In this document: in pieces, positions 51,201 to 53,189 of the stretch
Position numbering within the stretch: position 1 is the stretch's first letter
Layout: each line of letters opens with the position of its first letter
Assembly (NCBI RefSeq): GCF_000002075.1
Contig: NW_004797434.1
Span: 513,368 to 577,367 of the forward strand
DNA length: 64,000 bases
Source of the DNA: Aplysia californica
Lineage: Eukaryota > Mollusca > Gastropoda > Aplysiida > Aplysiidae
Direction of reading: 5' to 3'
The notes under the pieces: model-generated
What the model was told of the DNA's origin: nothing
The model's input: the letters and a program-made list of their open reading frames with translations, nothing else
The model's database searches: none
Translations under genes and position numbers: made by a program

Positions 51201-52116
51201 TTTGAGTAAACAGCCTTTCCCAATGGCTGACACGAAGCTCAAACTTTGGAGCCCACAACTTCACAATTGGTCACTTTTAAGCACAAGGGGGCTATCCCGA
51301 AAAATGCTGTTTTGAGAAAATTGCAGGTTAAGTTTTTGCCCCTTGTTCAGTTTCATTAAAAGACAAGGAGATTTTTCTCTATAACCAAACAAATATACAC
51401 ACCAATGAAACCAAACTTTTCCTATAGGTAGGGCAATGCTCATTTTTTGGTGTAGGTGAAGATTTCTGGAAACCCTCGAAATCTGGGTTAGCCCGTTTGT
51501 CCAATTATGAGTCCAGTGGCCTAACCCACGACTGCCCCCCGACAATACTTTTTTAGAAACTTAGCAAGACATAACCAACTGCCCAGGAATCTGTGAAGTA
51601 AAAAGTACTTCAGAACTGCTTGCAGAAGACATGGCTTCGATTCCCAAGTGGGGAGGCTTTTTTTTTTTTATAGTACCTCTGTTTATTTGCTGGGATGTTG
51701 CATCCTAGTCAGCATATGTTTTCCCTATATTGAGTTGAAAGAACACACAGAGCATGCTGATTGGACTTTAACTATCATGACTCTTATCATGCACACATAG
51801 GAGTCATAAAAAAATAAGTATTAATAAAAGGTAGCATTTGGCCTTTTTCAAATACTTTTTATTATATATATAAAGTTCCAAAGTTAAAGAATCTTTCAAC
51901 ACAAGATCAACACTATGAAAAATAAGCAGGCTCTAAGTCTAACCATTTCTCTCTGACAGCCTGATTTATGACAGGAGAATAAAAGATTGGAAGGAATTTT
52001 AGACAGAAACAGTGATAAGAACATGATTACCTTTTCTTTGTCAACATCATTCCAGACAAAAATAATAGCTCCGCCTTTCTCTTGATTGATAATCCGAGGA
52101 GTTATGACAAGAGACT
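11755..52116 (-). CDS. GSAP: Gamma-secretase-activating protein homologue, 26 coding exons placed
   Basis: In vertebrates GSAP (PION, pigeon homologue) is a cytosolic/membrane-associated protein reported to bind gamma-secretase and the APP C-terminal fragment; its C-terminal piece (GSAP-16 domain) is the active form, although the physiological role is debated. Reading the minus strand, exons with GT-AG borders and compatible phases run from 52116 to 11755 (each listed separately). Recognisable blocks are VVSCSMNKEQTLL (vertebrate form VFSCSVNSERTLL), IKVQFLY, FVWCQWDVEQQRLHYI (vertebrate FVWAQWDMSEQRLYYI), LPGYFVHLLNV, and a C-terminal GSAP-16-like part with PLPPG, LIEDTALYHT and the stop. 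Seen coding length is about 950 residues against about 854 in human, mostly because of a Ser/Thr/Pro-rich insertion in the 32172-32455 exon. The N-terminal exon is uncertain, and one exon must be missing between 33498 and 32455, where an N run lies. No disabling change was seen in the exons read. Identity is from remembered vertebrate sequence; confidence is high. Confidence 0.9.
12358..12680 (+). mobile_element. tRNA-headed SINE with SINE-D-type 3' half
   Basis: Head GTGCACTAGCTCAACAAGTA and B box ATAGTTCAATCCCAGC; 3' half TAGTGTTCTAGGGTCTGCTG and AAATGCTATCTATTATTATT match the SINE-D tail. The head differs from SINE-D, so heads and tails have been exchanged. Confidence 0.65.
12828..13037 (-). 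mobile_element. SINE-C copy
   Basis: Best preserved head: GCGTCTGTGGTGTTGCAGTT and GAGTTTGATTCCCATATG on the minus strand; tail CACCCCCATCAACACAATTT. In the last GSAP intron, sense to the gene. Confidence 0.75.
13422..13532 (-). CDS. GSAP: GSAP exon: FTPLNTFMKHLDSLA
   Basis: A 111-nt exon, acceptor GTCCAG, donor GTGAGT, phase 1 to 1. STPFTPLNTFMKHLDSL matches vertebrate VEFLPLNYFIEILTDIE. It is separated from the previous exon by an 8-kb intron (13533-21473). Read-through would hit TAG at once, but the next exon at 11864 continues the family match, so splicing is preferred. Confidence 0.87.
13533..16100. other. GSAP intron, 5' third without recognised repeats
   Basis: AT-rich intron sequence. 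No exon-like match was found; several short open frames have no family resemblance. Confidence 0.4.
16134..16347 (-). mobile_element. SINE-C copy
   Basis: CCCCATCAACACAATAAGGA at the left, CACTACACCACAGATGCC at the right; sense to GSAP. Confidence 0.7.
16428..16675 (+). mobile_element. 250-bp TTAA MITE, family P1
   Basis: TTAA-CCCTATCCGTACG at the left and CGTACGGATGGGG-TTAA at the right, 248 bp. Sister copies at 24972 and 35659 share TTTTAGAATACTTCTA and GTGGTGGCACAGAG. CCC-starting termini and TTAA duplications are typical of piggyBac. Confidence 0.85.
16676..17612. other. GSAP intron, nothing recognised
   Basis: Contains a CAAA-rich patch near 16975-17045 that generates a long meaningless minus-strand frame. 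No exon or matched repeat seen. Confidence 0.4.
17613..17765 (-). mobile_element. SINE-A copy, sense to GSAP
   Basis: ACAAGTGCCGAACATTAGAGG and TCGTCAACCATCCACG mark tail and head; the tail is damaged. Confidence 0.65.
17768..17950. mobile_element. Pogo/Tc1-type MITE, family Q1
   Basis: CAGTCAAACCTGCTCTTATG at the left, TGGTCGTCTTGGACAATTTT-GACCG at the right. It shares both ends and the GGACACTG...AAGACAACC interior with copies at 20690, 31673, 34634, 37390, 48991 and 52166. Confidence 0.7.
18598..18745 (-). mobile_element. SINE-A fragment, sense to GSAP
   Basis: AGTAAGAGTTGTAAGGCACT tail and TAGATGTTTGATAGGAAAG body; head missing. Confidence 0.65.
18905..19070 (+). repeat. Tandem duplication, about 100-bp unit
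   Basis: CCTACTTCACCACCTATATA followed by ACAATATCCATTACTTCA occurs at 18921 and again at 19006 with few differences. Confidence 0.7.
19258..19990 (-). mobile_element. SINE-G copy interrupted by SINE-F
   Basis: SINE-G pieces 19258-19451 and 19964-19990 match the uninterrupted plus-strand copy at 61415-61630 (ACCTAATAGTGTTGATAGGG; TAGTGGTTAGGCTACCAGA). Confidence 0.75.
19452..19963 (-). mobile_element. SINE-F, full-length tRNA-derived SINE (about 510 bp)
   Basis: On the minus strand: a tRNA-like head (CTCTCGTGGCCTAGAGGTTA ... CCCGGGTTCGAATCCGGG), a core with GTGTGCAAGTGTGCACG and TTAAAGATCCCTTGG, and a tail GCTCATATGACCTTATGCAG-TTGCGAGC plus poly-T on the plus strand. Direct repeats TCTGATAGCC / TCTGGTAGCC flank it. 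The core resembles the conserved central domains of metazoan SINE superfamilies; which one is not decided. Confidence 0.85.
20131..20249 (+). repeat. GT microsatellite
   Basis: About 120 bp of GT with a few interruptions. Confidence 0.95.
20325..20540 (-). mobile_element. LINE 3' end, same family as 8680-9037
   Basis: Encodes CDYTYETVDHHLLQCTALND then IRATLLPPRPNIDNTLYGT on the minus strand; AAC tail at the left. In a GSAP intron, sense. Confidence 0.75.
20690..20875. mobile_element. Pogo/Tc1-type MITE Q1
   Basis: AGACCTGCTCTAATGACCAC at the left and GGTGGTCGTCTTGGAAAAGT at the right, 185 bp. Confidence 0.7.
21474..21564 (-). CDS. GSAP: GSAP exon: FAEECFERWNHPITQQ
   Basis: A 91-nt exon, acceptor CACAG, donor GTGAGT, phase 0 to 1. 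CFERWNHPITQQRKAREQVA matches vertebrate KICRLWDHPMSSNIISRNHV. Confidence 0.9.
21692..21860 (-). mobile_element. SINE-A copy, sense to GSAP
   Basis: TTTTAGCAAGCGTTTTACAG tail, CTAACCACCCACC head. Confidence 0.75.
22473..22540 (-). CDS. GSAP: GSAP exon: DDEVPQIKFQVISRLQK
   Basis: A 68-nt exon, acceptor CACCAG, donor GTAATT, phase 1 to 0. PQIKFQVISRLQ matches vertebrate EKLKFSIIVRLPP. A SINE-A tail lies about 25 nt upstream of the acceptor. Confidence 0.88.
22563..22745 (-). mobile_element. SINE-A copy, sense to GSAP, next to a 3' splice site
   Basis: Complete head and tail. Its minus-strand end GCTTACTAAAACTAAAC lies about 20-40 nt before the AG of the exon at 22540. Confidence 0.8.
22992..23348. 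mobile_element. TTAA MITE adjacent to a GSAP splice donor
   Basis: TTAACTCTTTAAGGACGA at the left, CATAAAGAGAGTTTAA at the right, 357 bp. The right end is 13 nt inside the intron that starts at 23361. Confidence 0.6.
23362..23432 (-). CDS. GSAP: GSAP exon: YVDNHVLILTPDFILQMLD
   Basis: A 71-nt exon, acceptor TTTCAG, donor GTAAGT, phase 2 to 1. FQYVDNHVLILTPDFILQML matches vertebrate LHCIDSGVLLLTETAVIRLM. The donor is followed 13 nt later by the TTAA end of a MITE. Confidence 0.9.
23759..23807 (-). CDS. GSAP: GSAP 49-nt exon: GFSSFFTALGFKCLEL
   Basis: Found because the phases of its neighbours (1 out, 2 in) did not join. Acceptor ATCCCTCAG, donor GTGAGT, phase 1 to 2. GFSSFFTALGFKCLEL aligns with vertebrate GFHTLHTILGVQCLPL. 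Joined to its neighbours it gives PLPPG-FSSFF and LELH-LFFQY, with the frame intact on both sides. Confidence 0.9.
23985..24535 (+). other. Unassigned coding-like island
   Basis: 550 bp with base composition and codon-like texture unlike the surrounding intron, open over long stretches of the plus strand (for example VTHINDIGAAYVTLGRSTSR and KKVPMSDMSYVIAVTSSIIY). It lies antisense inside a GSAP intron. I recognise no family. It may be a foreign or virus-derived fossil, a captured gene fragment or an unknown transposon piece; it does not look whole. Confidence 0.4.
24537..24640 (-). mobile_element. SINE-A fragment, sense to GSAP
   Basis: Only the middle is left: GCAAGAGAGTAACAAACACA to GATGATTGATAGGCAAGA. 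It directly follows the coding-like island. Confidence 0.6.
24757..24933 (-). mobile_element. SINE-A copy, sense to GSAP
   Basis: TAAACATTTTACGGCACTTG tail and CCCCAACCACCCACATTG head. Confidence 0.75.
24972..25219 (+). mobile_element. TTAA MITE P1, second copy
   Basis: Left end CTAACTCTATCCATACGCC (TTAA changed to CTAA), right end GCGTACGGATACAG-TTAA; same length as the 16428 copy. About 30 nt from the GSAP exon at 25249. Confidence 0.8.
25249..25343 (-). CDS. GSAP: GSAP exon: YELFQLYERLYLTAG...PLPPG
   Basis: A 95-nt exon, acceptor CCGTCAG, donor GTGAGT, phase 2 to 1. EYELFQLYERLYLTAGDMG then YPLPPG corresponds to vertebrate AEFAVFHIMTRILEATNSLF and LPLPPG. Confidence 0.9.
25509..25665 (-). 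mobile_element. SINE-E copy
   Basis: TTTGAGTAAAGAGAAGCACA, then AAAAAGTAAGACAGACAGAC and CAACGAAGCCCTCCAAACAC. Matched at 36985, 39399 and 40728. Confidence 0.65.
26055..26146 (-). CDS. GSAP: GSAP exon: QLCHLIWSLRGQNLS
   Basis: A 92-nt exon, acceptor CTCTCAG, donor GTAAGT, phase 0 to 2. Matches vertebrate LLDLICHIVETSWRKHNLH. A SINE-A tail starts about 20 nt upstream of the acceptor. Confidence 0.88.
26166..26345 (-). mobile_element. SINE-A copy, sense to GSAP, next to a 3' splice site
   Basis: Complete copy. The minus-strand end CACTTACTACTAGAC lies about 20-35 nt before the AG of the exon at 26146. Confidence 0.8.
26725..26785 (-). repeat. Solo SINE-B-type tail
   Basis: TAAGAGTTTTACGGTGCTCG and GGTCATATGAGCGCCC without a body. 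Confidence 0.6.
27242..27337 (-). CDS. GSAP: GSAP exon: HLTSHLSKFLRKESRS
   Basis: A 96-nt exon, donor GTAAGA, phase 0 to 0. The acceptor AATAAG (exon starting TEDHLTSHL) keeps the frame; ACAG three bases further in would also do. HLTSHLSKFL resembles vertebrate LKDHFLRHLQG. Confidence 0.85.
27873..28106 (-). CDS. GSAP: GSAP exon: MPPGLRKKSS linker block
   Basis: A 234-nt exon, acceptor CCCCAG, donor GTGAGT, phase 0 to 0. Starts TVWDSRHVPDSFFDGVYTLR, has a Ser-rich charged linker, then FLQTKITQESQIFKRRLSKM. The linker precedes the GSAP-16-like part and is a reasonable place for proteolytic processing, but no cleavage site is identified. Confidence 0.87.
28463..28687 (-). CDS. GSAP: GSAP exon: basic/acidic helical block
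   Basis: A 225-nt exon, acceptor CTTCAG, donor GTAAGA, phase 0 to 0. Contains LAHVSYSSLEIVELNKRPSR, then FWDTLIRRLRSRH and a run of charged residues ending EMEEALGK. Confidence 0.87.
29102..29199 (-). CDS. GSAP: GSAP exon: VLNLLSFTSIETLRGQYEK
   Basis: A 98-nt exon, acceptor GTTCAG, donor GTATTC, phase 1 to 0. It is the parent of a damaged duplicate at 32.5-32.78 kb, which confirms its exon borders by contrast. Confidence 0.87.
29264..29420 (+). repeat. CT-rich low-complexity tract
   Basis: About 150 bp of CTC/CCC repeats in a GSAP intron; absent from the pseudo-exon duplicate at 32.7 kb. Confidence 0.9.
29645..29935 (+). mobile_element. LINE 3' end, plus orientation
   Basis: Encodes HDCPLGDCQEETVSHHLFTC, DLRSTYLPASPD and GRRARTQMAAG, the same carboxy-terminal motif order as the fragments at 8680 and 20325 but clearly diverged. 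Antisense to GSAP. Confidence 0.7.
30050..30119 (-). CDS. GSAP: GSAP exon: VFEVLCENVTNAEINTMF
   Basis: A 70-nt exon, acceptor ATCTAG, donor GTGAGT, phase 0 to 1. Continues TEYLV into the next exon. Between the GT-repeat intron at 30.2 kb and the LINE fragment at 29.7 kb. Confidence 0.85.
30176..30240 (+). repeat. GT microsatellite
   Basis: About 55 bp GT, then GCGTGC-type repeats to 30275. Confidence 0.95.
30520..30686. mobile_element. Two SINE-A heads in inverted orientation
   Basis: 30520-30600 is a plus-strand SINE-A head (TACTCTAGTGTGGTACGCTC, TTCTATCAAACATTGACC); 30608-30684 is a minus-strand one (GACGATAGATGTTTAACAAG, CATCTGCCAACCACCCA). Both lack tails. Confidence 0.7.
30721..30878 (-). 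CDS. GSAP: GSAP exon: YDYRSGCLLKLVVN block
   Basis: A 158-nt exon, acceptor GTACAG, donor GTAAGT, phase 1 to 0. QNLYDYRSGCLLKLVVN aligns with vertebrate GSLVLDCCSGKLYRALLN; the rest (WQTRLAILHYLILHCKD) is helical. Confidence 0.9.
30918..31095 (-). mobile_element. SINE-A copy, sense to GSAP, near a 3' splice site
   Basis: Its minus-strand end GCTTACTAAAACAGAAAC lies about 30-50 nt before the acceptor at 30879. Confidence 0.8.
31673..31855. mobile_element. Pogo/Tc1-type MITE Q1
   Basis: AGCTGAACCAGCTCTAATGA and GACCACCTGTTTATGACAG at the left; CAATGGATGGCTGTCTTAAA at the right. Confidence 0.65.
32172..32455 (-). CDS. GSAP: GSAP exon: Ser/Thr/Pro-rich insertion
   Basis: A 284-nt exon, acceptor CCCAAAG, donor GTGAGT, phase 2 to 1. 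It begins FDKEERDVDSDRSQMSRSMS and goes into a Ser/Thr/Leu/Pro-rich stretch (PLTTPELSPELQLSPLPLLS), then SFTIIPAFSESCAAMKTLL. It has no clear vertebrate counterpart and explains most of the extra length. Probably a disordered loop; the start depends on the missing upstream exon. Confidence 0.75.
32490..32880 (-). pseudogene. Duplicated GSAP exon fragment, split by a SINE
   Basis: 32500-32513 plus 32704-32780 repeats the exon at 29102-29199; 32781-32880 repeats the sequence around 29440-29530, skipping the intervening CT-rich 250 bp. In the copy the splice donor reads AT instead of GT, and an in-frame TAA replaces GAA near 32715, so it cannot serve as an exon. A SINE-A copy (32514-32692) sits inside it, with imperfect 11-bp target duplications TCTCATACTGT and TCTCAAACTGT. 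Confidence 0.85.
32514..32692 (-). mobile_element. SINE-A copy inside the pseudo-exon
   Basis: Complete copy with recognisable target duplications (32503-32513 and 32693-32703). This fixes the SINE-A ends: it starts with GTGGGTGGTTGGCAGGTG and ends in TTACTAAAACAAAAC on the minus strand. Confidence 0.88.
32895..33380. other. Assembly gap (486 N), probably holding a GSAP exon
   Basis: A run of 486 N. The flanking GSAP exons leave phase 1 (33498) and enter phase 2 (32455), so at least one exon is needed; the missing protein corresponds to vertebrate MIDMLPHCPL. The left flank of the gap is a damaged duplicate of the 29.1-kb exon region, a likely cause of assembly trouble. Confidence 0.8.
33498..33590 (-). 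CDS. GSAP: GSAP exon: YLVVMLPGYFVHLLNV block
   Basis: A 93-nt exon, acceptor TTACAG, donor GTAAGT, phase 1 to 1. YLVVMLPGYFVHLLNV is a strong match to vertebrate YYVAVYLPGHFFHLLNV. The next readable exon downstream enters in phase 2, so an exon between them is not visible. Confidence 0.93.
33617..33750 (-). mobile_element. SINE-C copy, truncated
   Basis: TTGACACAATTTAGATCATT to CTTTTCCTCGGACAGGAATC; the head is replaced by the LINE fragment that follows. Confidence 0.6.
33752..34020 (+). mobile_element. LINE reverse-transcriptase carboxy-terminal fragment
   Basis: Encodes PKVINSIFIPNLTYQRQTGT, LTKSLIGKITTCEMRRLRT and RRDMIRNNRIREVK. PxLTY...TLTK...EMRxLR...RDxIRNxxIR is the pattern after the polymerase domain in RTE/CR1-type LINEs. 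Truncated on both sides; antisense to GSAP. Confidence 0.75.
34201..34465 (-). mobile_element. TTAA MITE, relative of 9385 in inverted orientation
   Basis: TTAACTCTTTATCTTCGAGG at the left, AAATAAGGAATTAAAG at the right; interior matches the reverse complement of 9385-9589. Confidence 0.6.
34634..34866. mobile_element. Pogo/Tc1-type MITE Q1 with a CA/CCAC insert
   Basis: TA-CAGTCGAACCTGTTATTAG at the left, GGTGGTTGTCTTGGACAGAT at the right, with a CCACCCACC and ACAC tract in the middle (34700-34765). Confidence 0.75.
34879..35252. mobile_element. TTAA MITE abutting a GSAP splice donor, with a solo SINE tail inside
   Basis: TTAACTCTTTAATTCCGG at the left, CGTACTGAAAGAG-TTAA at the right (374 bp). 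A SINE-B-type tail (TTTTACGGCGCTCGCAACTG, GGTCATATGAGCGC) is nested at 35118-35166. The right TTAA starts at donor position +6 of the exon at 35258. Confidence 0.7.
35258..35335 (-). CDS. GSAP: GSAP exon: LPKHIVMQKRLVFSWL
   Basis: A 78-nt exon, acceptor CTGCAG, donor GTGAGT, phase 1 to 1. Its donor is followed at +6 by the TTAA of a MITE insertion (34879-35252). Confidence 0.85.
35659..35909 (-). mobile_element. TTAA MITE P1, third copy, inverted
   Basis: TTAA-CCCTATCAGTACG at the left and GCGTACGGATAGGG-TTAA at the right; interior is the reverse complement of 16428-16675. Confidence 0.85.
36133..36500 (-). mobile_element. SINE-B copy, sense to GSAP
   Basis: Tail GTTTTACGCCGCTCGCAACT and GGTCATATGAGCGCC at the left, GGGAATGGCCTAAAGACACT at the right. 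Confidence 0.75.
36558..36732. mobile_element. Tc1/pogo-type MITE, 175 bp
   Basis: Inverted ends TACACTGGAGTCTGCTTAA and TACAGTAGAGTCTGCTTAA with TA at both borders. Confidence 0.7.
36862..36913 (-). CDS. GSAP: GSAP exon: DVEYYVSMVHH
   Basis: A 52-nt exon, acceptor GTGCAG, donor GTGAGT, phase 0 to 1. TPSEVQDVEYYVSMVHH corresponds to vertebrate WGQITYSVFYIHKG. Confidence 0.88.
36985..37160 (-). mobile_element. SINE-E copy
   Basis: AGAGAAACACATCAATAAAA, GAGAAAAAGTAAAAACAGAC, GGTGTCCTCCAACTTCCTGC. Confidence 0.65.
37390..37712. mobile_element. Pogo/Tc1-type MITE Q1 interrupted by a hAT-type MITE
   Basis: Outer element: CAAACCTGCTCTAGTGACCA to GGTGGTTGTCTTGCACAGGT. Normal Q1 copies are about 180 bp; this one is about 325 because of the insertion at 37443-37597. 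Confidence 0.75.
37443..37597. mobile_element. hAT-type MITE nested in Q1
   Basis: Inverted ends CAAAGATCTCACACAGCAAG / CAAAGATCCTACACTACAAG, both continuing ATGGTTCACT. Flanking ACAAACAA / CAAACAAC suggests a duplication of about 8 bp. Confidence 0.65.
37764..37884 (-). CDS. GSAP: GSAP exon: LNVTVLTQSSGTFCLCYHK
   Basis: A 121-nt exon, phase 2 to 0, donor GTAGGG. The acceptor that keeps the frame is ATCAGAG (exon starts at 37884); the alternative AG two bases upstream would put a stop in frame. SSGTFCLCYH matches vertebrate HTGSLCVCYS. Confidence 0.88.
37985..38230 (+). repeat. Tandem duplication, about 122-bp unit
   Basis: CATATGGCTCTAGGCACTTA and its variant GATATGGCTCTAGACACTTC, each followed by ACAATATTCATTACCACAAC-like sequence and AACAGGTAATT, at about 38012 and 38134. 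Confidence 0.7.
38967..39016 (-). CDS. GSAP: GSAP exon: IDIPINFPFPYIRTKD
   Basis: A 50-nt exon, acceptor TTTCAG, donor GTAAGT, phase 0 to 2. Continues from YENM as vertebrate LMFEVPLDISL does. Confidence 0.85.
39399..39535 (-). mobile_element. SINE-E copy
   Basis: GTTTGTTTGAGTAAAGAAAA, GAAAAAGTAAGACAGACAGA, GCGCCCTCCAACCACC. Confidence 0.65.
39603..39785 (-). CDS. GSAP: GSAP exon: FVWCQWDVEQQRLHYI block
   Basis: A 183-nt exon, acceptor CCTCCAG, donor GTGAG, phase 0 to 0. FVWCQWDVEQQRLHYI followed by STIQFHGRAQYENM is the most diagnostic GSAP match in the window. A SINE tail lies only a few nt upstream of the acceptor. Confidence 0.95.
39790..40001 (-). mobile_element. SINE-A body with SINE-B-type tail, sense to GSAP
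   Basis: The tail (TTTTACTGCGCTCACAACTG, GGTCATATGAGCGCC) is of the SINE-B type but the body and head (GTTACAAGAGAGTAACAAAC; ACCCGCCAACCACCCAC) are SINE-A. Two tail ends in tandem lie directly against the splice acceptor at 39786. Confidence 0.75.
40002..40390 (-). mobile_element. SINE-B copy, sense to GSAP
   Basis: AACTGCGCTCGCAACTACAT tail; GGCACCCCAAAAATAGCAG; TTTGGGAATGGCCCAAAGAC head side. Directly adjoins the previous element. Confidence 0.75.
40640..40682 (+). repeat. GGA microsatellite
   Basis: About 40 bp of GAG/GGA repeats. Confidence 0.9.
40728..40885 (-). mobile_element. SINE-E copy
   Basis: TTTGAGTACAAAGAGACACA, GAAAAAGTAAGACAGACAAA, GTGTCCTCCAACTACCTGCC. Confidence 0.65.
41476..41525 (-). 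CDS. GSAP: GSAP exon: SIGLYKVPMARIGDRGI
   Basis: A 50-nt exon, acceptor TCTCAG, donor GTAAGT, phase 1 to 0. It matches the vertebrate stretch EQFRIHVAQEDGNRVVI in position and pattern. Confidence 0.88.
41850..42015 (-). mobile_element. SINE-D 3' part
   Basis: AGATAGCATTTTTAAAAGCG, TCAACAGCAAGCTCTACGCA, CTTCCTGGGAAGCATACAGT. Confidence 0.7.
42142..42458. mobile_element. TTAA MITE, piggyBac-type
   Basis: TTAACCCTTTAAGCCCTTAC-CTCC at the left, GGAGGTCAGGGCTCAAAGG at the right (inverted). The right TTAA is no longer recognisable. Confidence 0.6.
43046..43210 (-). CDS. GSAP: GSAP exon: IKVQFLYADQQ block
   Basis: Acceptor CTCAG, donor GTGAGT, phase 1 to 1. Reads DVYQAYLAELQSVEKIVYSL, then SSFIKVQFLYADQQ and NMLVFLHKE, aligning with vertebrate LVEIHPVNNV...IWVQFLYPH...HLLLISEE. 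Confidence 0.92.
43372..43620 (+). mobile_element. tRNA-headed SINE with internal poly-G
   Basis: GGCTCAATAGCTCAACATGT and GTAGTTCAAACCCTGCC as A- and B-box analogues, followed by a run of 18 G and AGGTAGGATCGAGCGTCTAG. Confidence 0.6.
43700..46290. other. GSAP intron, nothing recognised
   Basis: AT-rich intron sequence with only a short SINE-C tail remnant (45027-45060). No exon-like match. Confidence 0.4.
46293..46862. mobile_element. MITE with long inverted ends, about 570 bp
   Basis: ACTGTAAAAGAGTATTCTTT-CGCGAGGAA at the left, TTCCTCCTCGTG then AAAATACTCTTTTAAAGT at the right. TA at both borders suggests Tc1/mariner type. Confidence 0.65.
47459..47708. mobile_element. MITE with GTCGCTTTTAAG ends
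   Basis: GTCGCTTTTAAGCATGAGGG and CCTTAAAAGCGAC form inverted ends; interior inverted pair GGGGGCTATCCC / GGGTTAGCCC. Second copy at 51268. Confidence 0.7.
48017..48525 (+). mobile_element. SINE-F, full-length, plus orientation
   Basis: GGGGCTCTCGTGATCAAGAG head, CAGGTTCCAAACCTG B-box region, core TTAAAGATCCCTTGGAGG and CTTCGGCCGTCACTTGGGC, tail CTCATATGACCTTAAGCAG-TTGCGAGCACC. Antisense to GSAP. Confidence 0.8.
48687..48737 (-). CDS. GSAP: GSAP exon: AFSIVKPRESSSEKKHK
   Basis: A 51-nt exon, acceptor CCACAG, donor GTAAAT, phase 1 to 1. It continues TLL-AFSIV and then runs into a charged linker, like the LLAASLVQSTKEGKRN linker of vertebrates. Confidence 0.85.
48991..49771. mobile_element. 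Pogo/Tc1-type element Q1-long, about 780 bp
   Basis: TA-CAGTCAAACCTGTGTAAAA at the left and GGCAGGTTCGACTG-TA at the right. Interior repeats of GTGGCCGTCTTA and AAGTGGCC; no transposase recognised. Contains a GTT tract at 49135-49180. Confidence 0.7.
50208..50277 (-). CDS. GSAP: GSAP exon: VVSCSMNKEQTLL block
   Basis: Acceptor TTTCAG, donor GTATGT; phase 0 to 1. Reads VIYTYDKKVKVVSCSMNKEQ then TLL, a clear match to vertebrate TFEKDLQVFSCSVNSERTLL. Confidence 0.9.
50863..50972 (+). repeat. AAT microsatellite at SINE-D tail
   Basis: About 110 bp of AAT repeats leading into AAATAGCATTCGTATAGTGC. Confidence 0.9.
50940..51260 (-). mobile_element. SINE-D copy
   Basis: CATTCGTATAGTGCGAAGTC, ATTACCCCATCAGACCTGAT, CATGGGAAGCAGCATACAGT, up to GAGCCCACAACTTCACAATT. 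Confidence 0.7.
51268..51515. mobile_element. Second copy of the GTCGCTTTTAAG MITE
   Basis: GGTCACTTTTAAGCACAAGG, GGGGGCTATCCCGAAAAATG, AACCCTCGAAATCTGGGTTA; right end partly lost. Confidence 0.65.
52031..52116 (-). CDS. GSAP: GSAP exon: ESLVITPR block
   Basis: Acceptor CCACCAG, donor GTAATC; enters phase 1, leaves phase 0. Encodes SLVITPRIINQEKGGAIIF and continues VWNDVDKEK, matching the vertebrate ESLHVLNVERNGNIIYTYKDD region. An alternative acceptor (GGACAG) lies about 50 nt upstream, at the edge of a MITE. Confidence 0.8.
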
Positions 52117-52165
52117 CTGGTGGAGATAAAAGGAACCGTTGTTTTACATTGTAGAAAGTGATGCA

Positions 52166-52341
52166 AACACTGTCCAAAATGACTATCCATTGTTGAAGAT
52201 AAAAAAAGGTAATCTCACACAAGTGATTCTCTTGAACAGTGAAATTATAAAACGGATAAAAAGGAAGGAAGAAAGTGATTTGTGTTTGTTGGTACAGGTG
52301 GTTGTCTTGAACAGGTGGTTGTACAGCAGGTCCAACTGTAT
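52166..52341. mobile_element. Pogo/Tc1-type MITE Q1, upstream of a GSAP exon
   Basis: TGTCCAAAATGACTATCCAT at the left and AGCAGGTCCAACTG-TA at the right, about 50 nt from the acceptor at 52117. Confidence 0.65.
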
Positions 52342-52637
52342 AAAATTGAGCCTGTGACAGAACCTGAGTAACTTCCCAAGTAGGTTGCCTCAAGTAATGC
52401 AAAAAAATGCTGAAAGTTATGTATGTGTACCTATTATAAAAGTGACAATATGTGACTGAAGTCAGGGGAACACTTTTCTTTTTCTTTTTATGTTTCGAAG
52501 GGGACAGAAAAATTAAAGCGCTGAACTGACTAAAAATCGTCTGTAAGAGCTATATTTTCTTTATCCGCTAACAGGAAGTCAACTCTATTTAATAAAAAAA
52601 CATGGATCGGCCGAGAATTTCGTGTCTGTTACATTAC

Positions 52638-52752
52638 TGGATTGGAATTGATAGCGAGCCACTCGAGCCGTACTTTGCTGCTCTCGGTCCAGCAAGGCCA
52701 CGTCCACGAACCGCAAAATGCAGCTCGAGGGAGGAAAAGTGTTTATCTTGTC
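52638..52752 (-). CDS. GSAP: Tentative upstream exon of GSAP
   Basis: A 115-nt open stretch between a TTCAG acceptor and a GTAATG donor. It reads ILRFVDVALLDREQQST and leaves phase 1, matching the phase-1 entry of the next exon at 52116. A loose resemblance to the vertebrate GSAP start (LRLVADFDLGKDVLPWLR) is the only protein support. No ATG lies upstream in this frame, so a further 5' exon would be needed. A second frame of the same DNA is also open. Could equally be promoter-proximal non-coding sequence. Confidence 0.3.
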
Positions 52753-53189
52753 CTGAACCACTCAAACCACAGGTCTGAAAAAAAGAAATGAAGCAGGCTT
52801 TTTGTGCAACAGCAACATTGGAAAAGAAAGCCTTTTGATATCAGTATTTATCAGGCACCTCAGGAGGGATCTGAGGCCGAAGTGGTTCTGAGAAATAAGG
52901 CGACAAGACCCCTCTATTATTCTCTGGCCAGCCTTTACCCCCAGAACAAGTAGTTTTTCATACTCATGATCAGGAGCCTTAGACAAACATGTAGAACATC
53001 TATTTTGAATCTAAAATCAAAACGATGGGAATAGACACAAAAAGAGGTACAGTGCATTTTATGTGCGAAAATTATTAGACTCAATCATGTACAACAACAA
53101 TTTATAACACGTATTATTACTTTCATTTGTAGCACATTTTCAGACTCAATGTACAACAACAACACGTTAATTGAATAGACACTTCAAAT

